Assembly: GCF_014138285.1 (NCBI RefSeq)
Contig: NZ_JACGXN010000003.1
Coordinates: forward strand, 1-64,000
Origin: Phyllobacterium myrsinacearum
Lineage (GTDB): Bacteria > Pseudomonadota > Alphaproteobacteria > Rhizobiales > Rhizobiaceae
DNA length: 64,000 nt
Direction of reading: 5' to 3'
Shown: in pieces, positions 19,021 through 27,524 of the stretch
Position numbering within the stretch: position 1 is the first letter of the stretch
Layout: every line of letters starts with the position of its first letter
Translations under genes and position numbers: made by a program
Notes under the pieces: generated by a model
What the model was told of the DNA's origin: nothing
Databases searched by the model: none
Seen by the model: the letters and a program-made list of their open reading frames with translations, nothing else

Positions 19021-19740
19021 TTACTCCTGGCGCTGCCCCGTCAGGCTGAGCAGCAGCTGGAAGATATTGACGAAATTCAGATAAAGCGAAAATGCACCGA
19101 AGACGGCAAGCTTCTGTTGCGATTCAGAATCGAAACTTTCAGCATACTGTTCCTTGATCGATTGCGTGTCCCATGCCGTCAAACCGATAAACACCAGAAC
19201 ACCGGCGACCGATACAACAAATTGCAGCATCGACGAGCCGAGGAAGAGATTGACGACGCTCGCGATGACAACGCCGATCAGGCCCATAATCAGAAATGAG
19301 CTGAACTGCGAAAGGTCACGCTTGGTTGTGTAACCATACAGACTGGTCGCGCCAAACATGGTTGCCGCGATGAAGAATGTCCGGGCGATGCTCGTTCCCG
19401 TGAAAACTAGGAACACGGATGCCAACGACAATCCCATGACGCCGCAGAACGCCCAGAACATGGCTTGCGCCGACGATGCTGACATCGACTGCATCTTGAA
19501 CGAGAAAAACATGACGAATGCCAGCGGAGCAAGCATCACGACCCATTTCAGCGGCGTTGAAAAGATCGGCACGTACAGTGCCGGTGTGGAAGCGACGACA
19601 AACGCAACAACACCCGTCAGGACGAGACCAAGGCCCATGTAATTGTAGATGCGCAGCATATGCTGGCGCAGACCTTCGTCAAATGCTGCAGATGACTGGC
19701 CGCGGGCCGTGTCCATCCCATAGCGAAGAGGTGTATTCAT
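19021..19740 (-). CDS. Bax inhibitor-1/YccA-family membrane protein
   Basis: A 239-residue multi-pass membrane protein (about seven helices) of the BI-1/TMBIM family, whose bacterial members leak Ca2+ in a pH-dependent way or interact with the FtsH protease. Typical are the GLRQHMLRIYNYMGLGLVLTG opening, FGATSLYGYTTKRDLSQFSSFLIMGLIGVVIA, and the C-terminal GLTAWDTQSIKE with the conserved Asp and Y...FVNIFQLLLSL. GAAAGGAACG precedes the ATG. It is a monocistronic gene with its own terminator, and is commonly found as a single conserved gene in Rhizobiales. Confidence 0.92.
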   Translation of the reverse strand: MNTPLRYGMDTARGQSSAAFDEGLRQHMLRIYNYMGLGLVLTGVVAFVVASTPALYVPIFSTPLKWVVMLAPLAFVMFFSFKMQSMSASSAQAMFWAFCGVMGLSLASVFLVFTGTSIARTFFIAATMFGATSLYGYTTKRDLSQFSSFLIMGLIGVVIASVVNLFLGSSMLQFVVSVAGVLVFIGLTAWDTQSIKEQYAESFDSESQQKLAVFGAFSLYLNFVNIFQLLLSLTGQRQE

Positions 19741-19767
19741 AAACTTCGTTCCTTTCGGTTCATTGGA

Positions 19768-20541
19768 TCAGTAAAGGGTTTTGGCCAGGCGTTGAGCAGC
19801 GTTCTCGAGATCCGCTGTTGCCGCATCTGAAACAAGCGCATAGGCGACATCGCCGATCTGAAAATACGCCGCCGAGGTATCATTCACCCTGACGGCTTTG
19901 GGTTTGACGACATCAAACGTACCGGGACGAACGGCAAAAAGAGAAACCGGACCAAGACTGTCGGACCGGACTTCCATTTCGACACTCGGTCCGAAATTCG
20001 ACGGAAACAGCTGCACATCACGCACGCTCCACTTGTCGGGCATAGTGGGCATGATGATCCCGGTCGATGCGCGTATCTCCGCAGGATCGTAGCTGCGCGT
20101 CTGCGGCTGCGATGTCATTCCTGCACGCAACGACGACGTCCTGTGCGCCATGATGGCATCGGAGACGTAGGCGGGCGGCGGTGTGGCGGCCACAACTTTG
20201 GAGACGGTCAAAGGACCAAACCCCGCATGTGCCATCCATCCCAGGGCCAGCAATACACCGACCGCTGCCACGCGTTGCAGCCCGCCAAACAATCGGTCTC
20301 GTGCCAAGCCGCGTTCAAGGCGGTGGGCGAGTTCCGAAGTATCGGGAGAGCCTGCCGTATGCCCTTGTACCAGAGCTAGCCGCAGTTCATCGCGTGACTG
20401 CAGGTCGGACATAACACGAGCAGCCTGTTCGGGATGCTGGGACAGGTAACGCGCAACTTCAATCCGGCGCAGGGTATCGAGCTGATCATCAATATAGGCA
20501 TCGAGATCAGCCTCGACGACGGGATCAATCGCTTCGGTCAT
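19768..20541 (-). CDS. Membrane anti-sigma factor, cysteine-free
   Basis: A 257-residue protein that follows the ECF sigma gene with a 17-base overlap and most likely sequesters it at the membrane. The N-terminal domain (VEADLDAYIDDQLDTLRRIEVARYLSQHPEQAARV) has the shape of an anti-sigma (RskA/ChrR-like) helical domain. A single membrane helix lies at about residues 88-107 (LQRVAAVGVLLALGWMAHAG), followed by about 150 periplasmic residues with a beta-rich pattern. There is not one cysteine in the protein, so the HxxxCxxC zinc site of the ZAS class is absent. Release by zinc/thiol oxidation is therefore unlikely. Confidence 0.8.
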   Translation of the reverse strand: MTEAIDPVVEADLDAYIDDQLDTLRRIEVARYLSQHPEQAARVMSDLQSRDELRLALVQGHTAGSPDTSELAHRLERGLARDRLFGGLQRVAAVGVLLALGWMAHAGFGPLTVSKVVAATPPPAYVSDAIMAHRTSSLRAGMTSQPQTRSYDPAEIRASTGIIMPTMPDKWSVRDVQLFPSNFGPSVEMEVRSDSLGPVSLFAVRPGTFDVVKPKAVRVNDTSAAYFQIGDVAYALVSDAATADLENAAQRLAKTLY

Positions 20542-21070
20542 CTCGACCTCCTACAATTTTCAGGTGACCGGCTTTATCAGGCTGTCGTTCAGATTCCTGC
20601 GCGCGAAGCATCGTGCGGGCGCGGCCGATCCGCGACATCAAGGTCCCCATCGGGATGTTCAACGTTCTTGCCGCTTCTTCGTAAGAGAGACCTTCGATCG
20701 CAACGAGATGAAGTGCCGATCTCTGCTCCTCCGGCAGAGCAAAAAATGCGTCTCGTACCTGAGCAAGGCGAACGGAATGCTCCTGCGGTGCGTCGATGGT
20801 CGGTTCGGTCAGGGAATAAGCAGCTTCTATGGTTCGAGCATCTGCCGCGCTTGCTCTTTTGATGTCGATGAAGCGGTTATGAAGGATGGACAAAAGCCAG
20901 CCTCGCAATGTATTGCCGTGGCGAAACCCGCCCCGGCGCTCATAGGCGCGCAGAAGCGTATCCTGAACAAGATCCTCCGCATCCGCGTCATTCCGGGTCA
21001 GGGAACGGGCATAGCGGCGAAGAGAACCAAGCTGTCCAACGACATCAAAGCGTGGTTTCGGCGTTTTCAT
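20525..21070 (-). CDS. ECF-type RNA polymerase sigma factor
   Basis: A 181-residue extracytoplasmic-function sigma factor. Region 2 reads LGSLRRYARSLTRNDADAEDLVQDTLLRAYER and NTLRGWLLSILHNRFID. Region 4 reads ALPEEQRSALHLVAIEGLSYEEAARTLNIPMGTLMSRIGRARTMLR. Region 3 is missing as expected. I take the internal ATG at 21070 (MKTPKPRFDVV) in preference to 21109 because the added residues are not family-like. Target promoters are probably its own operon and others elsewhere. No clear autoregulated -35/-10 was fixed. Confidence 0.92.
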   Translation of the reverse strand: MKTPKPRFDVVGQLGSLRRYARSLTRNDADAEDLVQDTLLRAYERRGGFRHGNTLRGWLLSILHNRFIDIKRASAADARTIEAAYSLTEPTIDAPQEHSVRLAQVRDAFFALPEEQRSALHLVAIEGLSYEEAARTLNIPMGTLMSRIGRARTMLRAQESERQPDKAGHLKIVGGRDDRSD

Positions 21071-21136
21071 AATAAGTATACGGAGCCCGCGCGGTTTTAT
21101 TCCCGGCATACCCTATTATTTTTTGCCTCGTGCAAA

Positions 21137-21877
21137 CTATTTATTCGAGACGGGTGCAAACGGAGCCATCATTCCAAGATAGGGCTTGGTCAACGGCGCC
21201 GCATAACCACCGCGTTTGCTCGTTCGCAATCCGAGCGTTACCAGACATTCAGCGAGTTTGACCGCTGCGCTTACCCCGTCAACAACGGGCACGCCATATT
21301 CATCCTGCAACTGACGGGCAAGATCAGCCATTCCAGCACAACCGAGGACAATGGCCTCGGCCTGATCATCCCGCAGCGCCCTTTCGATTTCCATACGCAA
21401 TTTGGTCAGAGCCTCGGATGAAGGATCATCCAGAGATAATACTGGAATATCAGCCGCACGAACCGTGGCGCGCTCTGCCATTCCGTAACGATGCACCAAG
21501 CCTTTTACCGGCATGACTGATCGCTCCAGCGTAGTCACAATTGAAAACCGCTGTGCTATGAGGGCAGCGGTGGCCACAGCTGCCTCACAAATGCCGAGCA
21601 CGGGGATCGAAGCCATGGCCCGCGCCGCATCAAGCCCCGTATCATCGAAGCAGGCGATAATTGCTGCGTCGGCGCCCGCTCGTTCTCCTTCGGCGATTTC
21701 CAGCAGCATGCCGGGAACCGCAAACGCCTCGTCATAATAACCTTCGATCGATACCGGGCCCATACGCGACGTCCGTGCGCTGACGAGCGTTGCAAGTCCG
21801 GCGACCGATTGCGCAGCGTCCTCGATCAAGGCGGTCATGCTGGCCGTCGTATTGGGATTGACGAGAAGAATATGCAT
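21137..21877 (-). CDS. Asp/Glu/hydantoin racemase family enzyme (HyuE-like)
   Basis: A 246-residue cofactor-independent racemase of the hydantoin/allantoin racemase branch. The start MHILLVNPNTTASMT is the family's signature, and the two catalytic cysteines are at C76 (IIACFDDTG) and C180 (VLGCAGM), as in Pseudomonas hydantoin racemase. The ATG at 21877 restores the normal length; the longer frame from 21940 runs into the permease gene. It is the last gene of an ABC-transporter operon, 7 bases after the second permease. This implies that the imported compound, or a product of it, is epimerised. Whether that is a 5-substituted hydantoin, allantoin or an amino-acid derivative cannot be told. 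Confidence 0.8.
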   Translation of the reverse strand: MHILLVNPNTTASMTALIEDAAQSVAGLATLVSARTSRMGPVSIEGYYDEAFAVPGMLLEIAEGERAGADAAIIACFDDTGLDAARAMASIPVLGICEAAVATAALIAQRFSIVTTLERSVMPVKGLVHRYGMAERATVRAADIPVLSLDDPSSEALTKLRMEIERALRDDQAEAIVLGCAGMADLARQLQDEYGVPVVDGVSAAVKLAECLVTLGLRTSKRGGYAAPLTKPYLGMMAPFAPVSNK

Positions 21878-21884
21878 TCGCTGT

Positions 21885-22706
21885 TTATCCGATGCGTGCA
21901 CGGCGACGACCGACGATAATGATGGCGGACAGGGCAACAAGAATGATCAGGAACGAGAAGACCGATGTAACCGTGCCCAGCGCGTAGAGCACAGGCGTCG
22001 TAACGTTGGTGGTCATTCCGTAAATCTCGAGCGGCAAGGTGTTGAAGGTACCAGCTGCCATGAGCGTACGGGCAAATTCATCATAGGAGAGTGTAAAGCC
22101 AAACAACCCTACACCTATGAGGCTCGGAGCAATCATCGGGAGCACGACATAACGAAAGGTCTGCCAGGCATTTGCACCGAGATCCCGTGCTGCTTCCTCA
22201 TAGGCCGGGGAAAAGCGATTGAACACAGCAAACATGATCAGCACACCAAACGGCAGCGTCCACGTCAGATGTGCCCCGAGGCCCGATGACCACCATGCGG
22301 GCCGTATCCCAAGCACCTGAAAGAAGAGCCCGATGCCAAGGCTGATCAGGATTGAGGGCACCACGAGGCTGGAAATCGCGAGATAGAAAAGGAACGTCGA
22401 TCCCCTGAACCGGCGCCGAAAGGCAAGACCGGCCAACAGCGAAACCACAACGGTAATCGCAGTGGTCATCAGCCCCAAGATCATGGATCGCCGGAATGAC
22501 CCGCCAAAGTCACCCACCGCTTGCTGTTCAAAGAGATTGGCGAACCAGTGCATCGACACGCCGTTCATCGGAAAGGTCAAACCGCCGGATGGCCCCTGGA
22601 ATGAAAGGATGAAGATCGTCGAAAGCGGTCCGTAAAGGAACAGCACGAACAGTGCGAAAAAGAAGGCAAGAATGTAGAATTCGCGCGAGCGTTTTTCTGT
22701 GTGCAT
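21885..22706 (-). CDS. ABC transporter permease, PotC-like
   Basis: A 273-residue inner-membrane permease with six helices and the EAA loop YEEAARDLGANAWQTFRYVVLPMIAPSLIG that contacts the ATPase. The start at 22706 is chosen because AAGGAG stands just upstream and the ATG follows the stop of the first permease by one base. Similar to PotC/YdcV of the polyamine/opine/Fe transporter class. It pairs with the permease encoded just upstream. Confidence 0.9.
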   Translation of the reverse strand: MHTEKRSREFYILAFFFALFVLFLYGPLSTIFILSFQGPSGGLTFPMNGVSMHWFANLFEQQAVGDFGGSFRRSMILGLMTTAITVVVSLLAGLAFRRRFRGSTFLFYLAISSLVVPSILISLGIGLFFQVLGIRPAWWSSGLGAHLTWTLPFGVLIMFAVFNRFSPAYEEAARDLGANAWQTFRYVVLPMIAPSLIGVGLFGFTLSYDEFARTLMAAGTFNTLPLEIYGMTTNVTTPVLYALGTVTSVFSFLIILVALSAIIIVGRRRARIG

Positions 22707-22707
22707 T

Positions 22708-23643
22708 TCAAAGCTCCTTGCGAATATCGACGACGCGCAGGATCGCGGCGACAATCAGCAGCACAACAATCAGGAGAATGACCGCGTTGGCGGCAGCTGC
22801 GGGATATTGCAGGAGTGATATCTGGTTCGCCATCATCAGACCAACAGACGCGCTTTGCCCGCCCGACATGAAGCGAACAGTGATAAAATCACTCATAACC
22901 AGGGTAACGACGAAAATCGAACCGATGGCAATACCCGGCTTGGCCAGAGGTATGATCACGTTCGTGAGAATCTGAAAACCCGATGCGCCGGCATCGCGTG
23001 CCGCTTCAATCAATGAACGGTCGATGCGCATCAGCGTATTGAAGATCGGCGTAACCATGAAGAGCGTGTAGAGATGCACCATGGCAAGGACGACTGCGAA
23101 TTCCGAGAACAGCAGAAACTCGAGCGGCTTTGGAACAATGCCAAGCTCGATCAGGGATGAATTGATCAGTCCGTTGCGTCCGAGAAATGGTACCCACGAA
23201 ATCATCCGGATGATGTTGGAGGTGAGAAACGGCACGGTACAGACAAGAAACAGTACCATCTGCATGGTGGTAGAGCGGATATGAAAGGCGAGGAAATAAG
23301 CCACCCAGAAGCCGATGAACAAGGTAAGCAGCCAGACGATCAGTGTGAACTTGAACGTGTTCAGATAAATCTTCCATGTCACCCATGAGCCGAGTGTCTC
23401 GGTGTAATTGAACGTGACAAAATCCGGATAGATGCGCACGGAGTCATAATCCCAGAAACTGACCATGACGATTGTTAGGATGGGCAAGAGCAGAAAAAGG
23501 CCAAGAACAAGTGCCAGCGGCATCGCCTGAAGGTAGGAAACAAGCATATGGTTTGTCCTGCGCCATACGCTGCGACGCGGTCTGGCGGGCTTGTCCGACT
23601 CATTCTTTGCGTCCGCAGAAATATCTGCTGCTGTTGCTGTCAT
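22708..23643 (-). CDS. ABC transporter permease, PotB-like
   Basis: A 311-residue permease. A cytoplasmic N-terminal tail of about 35 residues precedes the first helix (AMPLALVLGLFLLLPILTIVMVSFWDY). The EAA motif is IEAARDAGASGFQILTNVIIPLAKPG. The layout matches PotB/YdcU. It follows the binding-protein gene after 62 bases that contain a stem-loop, and is coupled to the second permease. Confidence 0.9.
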   Translation of the reverse strand: MTATAADISADAKNESDKPARPRRSVWRRTNHMLVSYLQAMPLALVLGLFLLLPILTIVMVSFWDYDSVRIYPDFVTFNYTETLGSWVTWKIYLNTFKFTLIVWLLTLFIGFWVAYFLAFHIRSTTMQMVLFLVCTVPFLTSNIIRMISWVPFLGRNGLINSSLIELGIVPKPLEFLLFSEFAVVLAMVHLYTLFMVTPIFNTLMRIDRSLIEAARDAGASGFQILTNVIIPLAKPGIAIGSIFVVTLVMSDFITVRFMSGGQSASVGLMMANQISLLQYPAAAANAVILLIVVLLIVAAILRVVDIRKEL

Positions 23644-23667
23644 GGAACATTCCTCTGGATGAACGGA

Positions 23668-23692
23668 CCGCCCTTTCTGGAGAAAAGGGCGG
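23668..23692 (-). other. Intercistronic stem-loop after the binding-protein gene
   Basis: A perfect 9-bp stem CCGCCCTTT / AAAGGGCGG with a 7-base loop sits in the gap between the binding-protein gene and the first permease gene. There is no T-run. Such hairpins usually protect the 3' end of the binding-protein message, giving more binding protein than permease. Confidence 0.55.
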
Positions 23693-23705
23693 CCGGACCG
23701 GCATA

Positions 23706-25001
23706 TCAGGCGGCGATGAATTCATTCCATTTTCGGACCATGTAGCGGTCTTCATCCATCACTGAATTCCAGCAGGCAACGGCGCCCATGCGGGCCTCAA
23801 AAGCGCCGCCATCACGGATTGCGCCTGCCTTTTCCATAACCTTGCCATCGGGAGCAACGATGTCACCGACCGCTGCCTTGCCTTGCATCCAGTAACCCCA
23901 TTCGTCCGCTGTCATGAAGTTCTTCGCGGTTTCGGGCGCTGCGGAGTAATAACCCTGGCGATTGAGATAAGCGCCCACCCAACCGGACAGATACCAGTTG
24001 ATGTACTCGTAAGCAGCATCGAGCTCGATACCGCTCAAGTGCTTGGCGAGACCCAGACCGCCGCCCCAGGCACGATAGCCTTCTTTGAGCGGCTGATATT
24101 TACAGGCAATGCCTTTGGAGCGAACGGCAGCAACAGCCGGTGACCACATGGACTGGATGACCACTTCACCGGACGCCATAAGATTCACGCTCTCGTCAAA
24201 TGTCTTCCAGAATGAGCGGAACTGGCCGTCTGTTTTTGCCTTGATAAGAAAGGCGACAGTCTGGTCAATCTCAGCCTTCGTCATGTTGCCCTTGTCACCG
24301 TATTTGATGGTGCCCATGGACTCGCAGATCATGGCGGCGTCCATGATTCCAATAGATGGAATGTTGATGATGGACGCCTTGCCCTTGAACGCCGGATCCA
24401 TGATATCGGCCCAGCTGATAATGTCTCGGCCGACCAAGTCAGGCCGGATTCCAAGCGTATCGGCGTTGTAGATAGTCGGGATCAGCGTCATCCACTTGGT
24501 AGGCTCAGCGGCAAACTTTGTTGACTCCGCACTCTCGACAAAGCCGACTGTATGAGGCGCGGTACCCTGAGCGATCTTACTTTCCGGCGTCAGCTTGCCT
24601 GTTATGAAGAGCGGAGCAATCTTGTCGAAATATTTCATTTTCGACACGTCCATCGGCTGCATCACACCCGCCGGGAAAACTTTCTTGGCGATCCAGTACT
24701 CGATATCGGCAATGTCGTAGCTGTCAGGCTGGGTTACGGCTCGTTGGGTTACGGCATCGGAATCCAGCGCTGTCATCTGTAGCGTAAAGCCCAGATCTTC
24801 CTTTACCTTGTTGGCTACGTCATTGAGATTGGATACACCTGTTCCGAATTGGCGCAGGGTTACATTCTTGATGTTCTGTGCCCAGATGGTGGGAAAACCA
24901 GTGATGGCACCGGATCCTGCAACCAGACCCGCTGCGGCGGCACCCGTCTTCAGAAACGTGCGGCGATTCAATCCTGTCTTGTTCTTCGTTTTATCGGTCA
25001 T
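23706..25001 (-). CDS. Tat-exported extracellular solute-binding protein (PotD-like)
   Basis: A 431-residue periplasmic binding protein. The ATG at 25001 (GGGGAA upstream) gives an N-terminus KTGLNRRTFLKTGAAAAGLVAGSGAITG with a twin-arginine signal (RRTFLK), so it is folded before export. The body is of the spermidine/putrescine-opine class: YNADTLGIRPDL and WADIMDPAFKGKASIIN are typical contact segments. The ligand is unknown; linkage to a hydantoin-type racemase points to a ureide, hydantoin or amino-acid derivative rather than a polyamine. It is the second gene of the operon after the ATPase. Confidence 0.85.
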   Translation of the reverse strand: MTDKTKNKTGLNRRTFLKTGAAAAGLVAGSGAITGFPTIWAQNIKNVTLRQFGTGVSNLNDVANKVKEDLGFTLQMTALDSDAVTQRAVTQPDSYDIADIEYWIAKKVFPAGVMQPMDVSKMKYFDKIAPLFITGKLTPESKIAQGTAPHTVGFVESAESTKFAAEPTKWMTLIPTIYNADTLGIRPDLVGRDIISWADIMDPAFKGKASIINIPSIGIMDAAMICESMGTIKYGDKGNMTKAEIDQTVAFLIKAKTDGQFRSFWKTFDESVNLMASGEVVIQSMWSPAVAAVRSKGIACKYQPLKEGYRAWGGGLGLAKHLSGIELDAAYEYINWYLSGWVGAYLNRQGYYSAAPETAKNFMTADEWGYWMQGKAAVGDIVAPDGKVMEKAGAIRDGGAFEARMGAVACWNSVMDEDRYMVRKWNEFIAA

Positions 25002-25032
25002 GTTCAGTTCCCCTTTTTGTTGATTGTTTGGT

Positions 25033-26118
25033 TCAGGAGTCCAGACGGCCAAGAATGATGGCGTCATTAATGTCCCAGGCGAGCGGGATGGCTTCGCCCA
25101 CGGAAACAGGGTTTTCAAAGAAAGCCTGATCGCTGGTGATGACGGTGAAATCATCAATGCCGGCACCGGTTACGGAGATTTTGACCGATGCACCGCGATA
25201 CTCGATGTTGGAAACAATACCGGTGAATCCAAAACCTGGAGCGGGGTTGTCACTGATACGAACACGGTCAGTGCGGATGCCGATGTCGAGTGGCGCTCCG
25301 GCTTCCGCCTTGCCCGCAGCGCTTAAGGAAATGCCGCCGGGAATATCAAAACTGACAAGACCGCCGACGCTTTTCGTTACGCGGCCAGAAATGACATTAT
25401 GGTCTCCCATGAAGCGTGCGACAAAAGCGGTCGCCGGGCGTTCGAAAACGGCGCGCGGATGCGCCGCCTGCTCTATCCTGCCATCGTTCATGACCACGAT
25501 CAGATCGGCGAGCGCCATGGCCTCTTCCTGACTGTGGGTGACATGGACAAAGGTTATACCAAGGCTCGTCTGCAACTTTTTGAGCTCTGCGCGCATGCGT
25601 ATCTTGAGAAACGGATCAAGCGCAGACAGGGGCTCATCGAGCAGGAGGGCTTCTGGATCGGTGATGAGGGCACGCGCGAGTGCAACCCGTTGCTGCTGTC
25701 CGCCGGAGAGTTGCGCTGGACGGCGGCTCGCATACGCCTCCATCTGCATCAACGTCAGCATTGCCAATGCTTTGGTGCGGCGTTCATCCCTGGCAACGCC
25801 TTTCATTTTCAGGCTGAACCCAACATTGTCGACGAGATCGAGATGTGGAAACAGGGCATAGGATTGAAACATCATCGCGGTGCCGCGTTTGGCCGGTGGA
25901 AAATCTGTCACGACAGTGTTGCCGAGGCGGATATCCCCGCTGGAAATTGTTTCGTGCCCAGCAATCATGCGTAGCGTTGACGTCTTGCCACAACCGGAAG
26001 GACCGAGAAGACAGCAATAGGTTCCCGCAGGGATTTTCAAACTGATCGTATCGACAGCCGTTGTCGTACCGTAAATTTTCGAAACAGAGACGATATCAAT
26101 TTCGGCGGCTTTGCTCAT
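25033..26118 (-). CDS. ABC transporter ATP-binding protein, PotA-like
   Basis: A 361-residue ATPase with Walker A GPSGCGKTS, the Q-loop MMFQSYALFPHLDLVDNVGF, signature LSGGQQQRVALARAL, Walker B LLLDEP and the H-loop VTHSQEEAM. A C-terminal TOBE-like regulatory domain follows (about residues 240-361). The ATG at 26118, preceded by GGGAAAG, is chosen over the longer frame. First gene of the operon, divergent from a GntR regulator across 262 bases. Confidence 0.92.
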   Translation of the reverse strand: MSKAAEIDIVSVSKIYGTTTAVDTISLKIPAGTYCCLLGPSGCGKTSTLRMIAGHETISSGDIRLGNTVVTDFPPAKRGTAMMFQSYALFPHLDLVDNVGFSLKMKGVARDERRTKALAMLTLMQMEAYASRRPAQLSGGQQQRVALARALITDPEALLLDEPLSALDPFLKIRMRAELKKLQTSLGITFVHVTHSQEEAMALADLIVVMNDGRIEQAAHPRAVFERPATAFVARFMGDHNVISGRVTKSVGGLVSFDIPGGISLSAAGKAEAGAPLDIGIRTDRVRISDNPAPGFGFTGIVSNIEYRGASVKISVTGAGIDDFTVITSDQAFFENPVSVGEAIPLAWDINDAIILGRLDS

Positions 26119-26248
26119 GCAGCTTTCCCTTATGTGCCCATAAGAGCTCTGCATGTACCGTGCCAATTGCCAGACTTTCTCCTAAGCCTTTGGAATCTTT
26201 ACCCCAATGAATACAGTGTGAATGCTGATATGTGATCGACAATGCTGC

Positions 26249-26300
26249 ATTGCACAATTTATGTTCAATGTTTTCAATCCAAGATCAAATTGTATGCAAT
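26249..26300. promoter_or_regulatory. Candidate GntR (FCD) operators in the divergent region
   Basis: Two similar imperfect palindromes, ATTGCACAAT (26249-26258) and ATTGTATGCAAT (26289-26300), lie in the very AT-rich stretch between the ATPase and GntR genes. FCD-type GntR proteins typically bind short sites such as TTGTATACAA, so these are good candidates. A third, partial copy (TGCAATATTG) follows near 26318. Confidence 0.45.
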
Positions 26301-26380
26301 CTGAATTTCCATCGGGTGCAATATTGGAGGCTGGTCTTGCCTGGAAATCACGCTAAAAGGGATTTGGAAGGCAGGAAACG

Positions 26381-27094
26381 ATGAAGCCAGAAACTGATAC
26401 ATTCCCGATGCGTGATGATACGCCAGACGACCGTTCGCAACTTATTCGTGAGGCGCTTCACAACGCTATCGTCGAACGGAGGCTTGCACCGGGTACAAAG
26501 CTTGTCGAAACCGAAGTGGGTGAATTGTTCGATGTCAGCCGTACAGTCGTGCGCGCTGCGCTGCAGATGCTTGCCTTCGAAGGACTGGTCAAGATCGAGC
26601 GCAATCGCGGCGCGTTTGTCGCCTACCCAACACCCGAGGAAGCCCGGCAGATCTTTGAATCCCGTCGTGTGATCGAGCCTGAAATCGCCCAGCGTGCCGC
26701 AGAACGGATGACAAATGCAGATGTCAAGGCATTTCAGGCTCATCTGAAAGAAGAAGAAAGATTGCTGGTCGAACGGGGCCCAAGTGCGCGTCGGGCCGCG
26801 ATCAAGGCCTCCGGCGACTATCACCTCATGCTCGCTGCCGTTGCCGGAAATCAGATCCTTGAGCGTTTCATGCGGGAACTGATTGCCCGGTCATCTCTCG
26901 TTATCGCGCTGTATGGACAATCCGGCGCGTCAAGCTGCGCCCGATCGGAACATGCGGATATTCTCGACGCACTGATCGCCCGGGATGGTAAAAAAGCTGC
27001 CAGCACCATCCTCCACCATATCGATCATATTGAAGCCGACCTTGACTACAAAGCTGCCAGCAATGCCCCCCTGCGTCAGGCCCTTCGCTTGTAG
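26381..27094 (+). CDS. GntR-family regulator with FCD ligand domain
   Basis: A 237-residue regulator. The winged helix is QLIREALHNAIVERRLAPGTKLVETEVGELFDVSRTVVRAALQMLAFEGLVKIERNRGAFVAYP, typical of the FadR/VanR subfamily. The C-terminal all-helical FCD domain contains the metal-binding pattern with His residues in GDYHLMLA and SEHADILDALIARDGKKA. FCD proteins usually sense carboxylate ligands and act as repressors. AGGAAACG precedes the ATG. Divergent from the ABC-racemase operon, which it most likely controls. Confidence 0.9.
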   Translation: MKPETDTFPMRDDTPDDRSQLIREALHNAIVERRLAPGTKLVETEVGELFDVSRTVVRAALQMLAFEGLVKIERNRGAFVAYPTPEEARQIFESRRVIEPEIAQRAAERMTNADVKAFQAHLKEEERLLVERGPSARRAAIKASGDYHLMLAAVAGNQILERFMRELIARSSLVIALYGQSGASSCARSEHADILDALIARDGKKAASTILHHIDHIEADLDYKAASNAPLRQALRL

Positions 27095-27116
27095 ATTCGG
27101 TGAATACCACTGACTG

Positions 27117-27452
27117 TCAAATGGCAAACCCGTCAAGCGACGAGCGCCAGTAGCGTACACGTTCCTTGAGCAGTGTATCGCGCACATAAACGAGATCTTC
27201 ATCACCCAGACGTTCAAGCGCTTCAAATGTAAATTCTTCCGCACCATGATCATTCCAAGCCGACTGCAATCCACGGCAAGGATGATTGCCAAGGCGGAGT
27301 GTGAACCACAACCGATTCTGGATCGTATCCAGATTGGGGCTTTGGCCAATCCATACGTTACCGGAAACAAGGCAGCGGACGGCATAAATTCCGGTCACCA
27401 GTTTTCTTTCTTTATAGGCCGCTGTCGCAGCCTTCCGCTCCTCGGTCTTCAT
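27117..27452 (-). CDS. GIY-YIG domain protein
   Basis: A 111-residue protein whose core VTGIYAVRCLVSGNVWIGQSPNL corresponds to the GIY-YIG nuclease fold (GIY, then WIG in place of YIG). It is followed by the conserved Arg region NRLWFTLRLGNHPCRGLQSAWNDHGAEEFTFEALE. This small family is frequent in Rhizobiales; its biological role is not established. The C-terminal metal-binding Glu of true nucleases cannot be assigned with confidence. The ATG at 27452 is preceded by GGAA; the longer frame would need a TTG. Confidence 0.72.
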   Translation of the reverse strand: MKTEERKAATAAYKERKLVTGIYAVRCLVSGNVWIGQSPNLDTIQNRLWFTLRLGNHPCRGLQSAWNDHGAEEFTFEALERLGDEDLVYVRDTLLKERVRYWRSSLDGFAI

Positions 27453-27524
27453 TCGCAATTCCAATCATAGCGCAGTTTCAAAGTTGCAGGTCAGTTAGCA
27501 AAAAATCCGACTACAGTCAATTTA

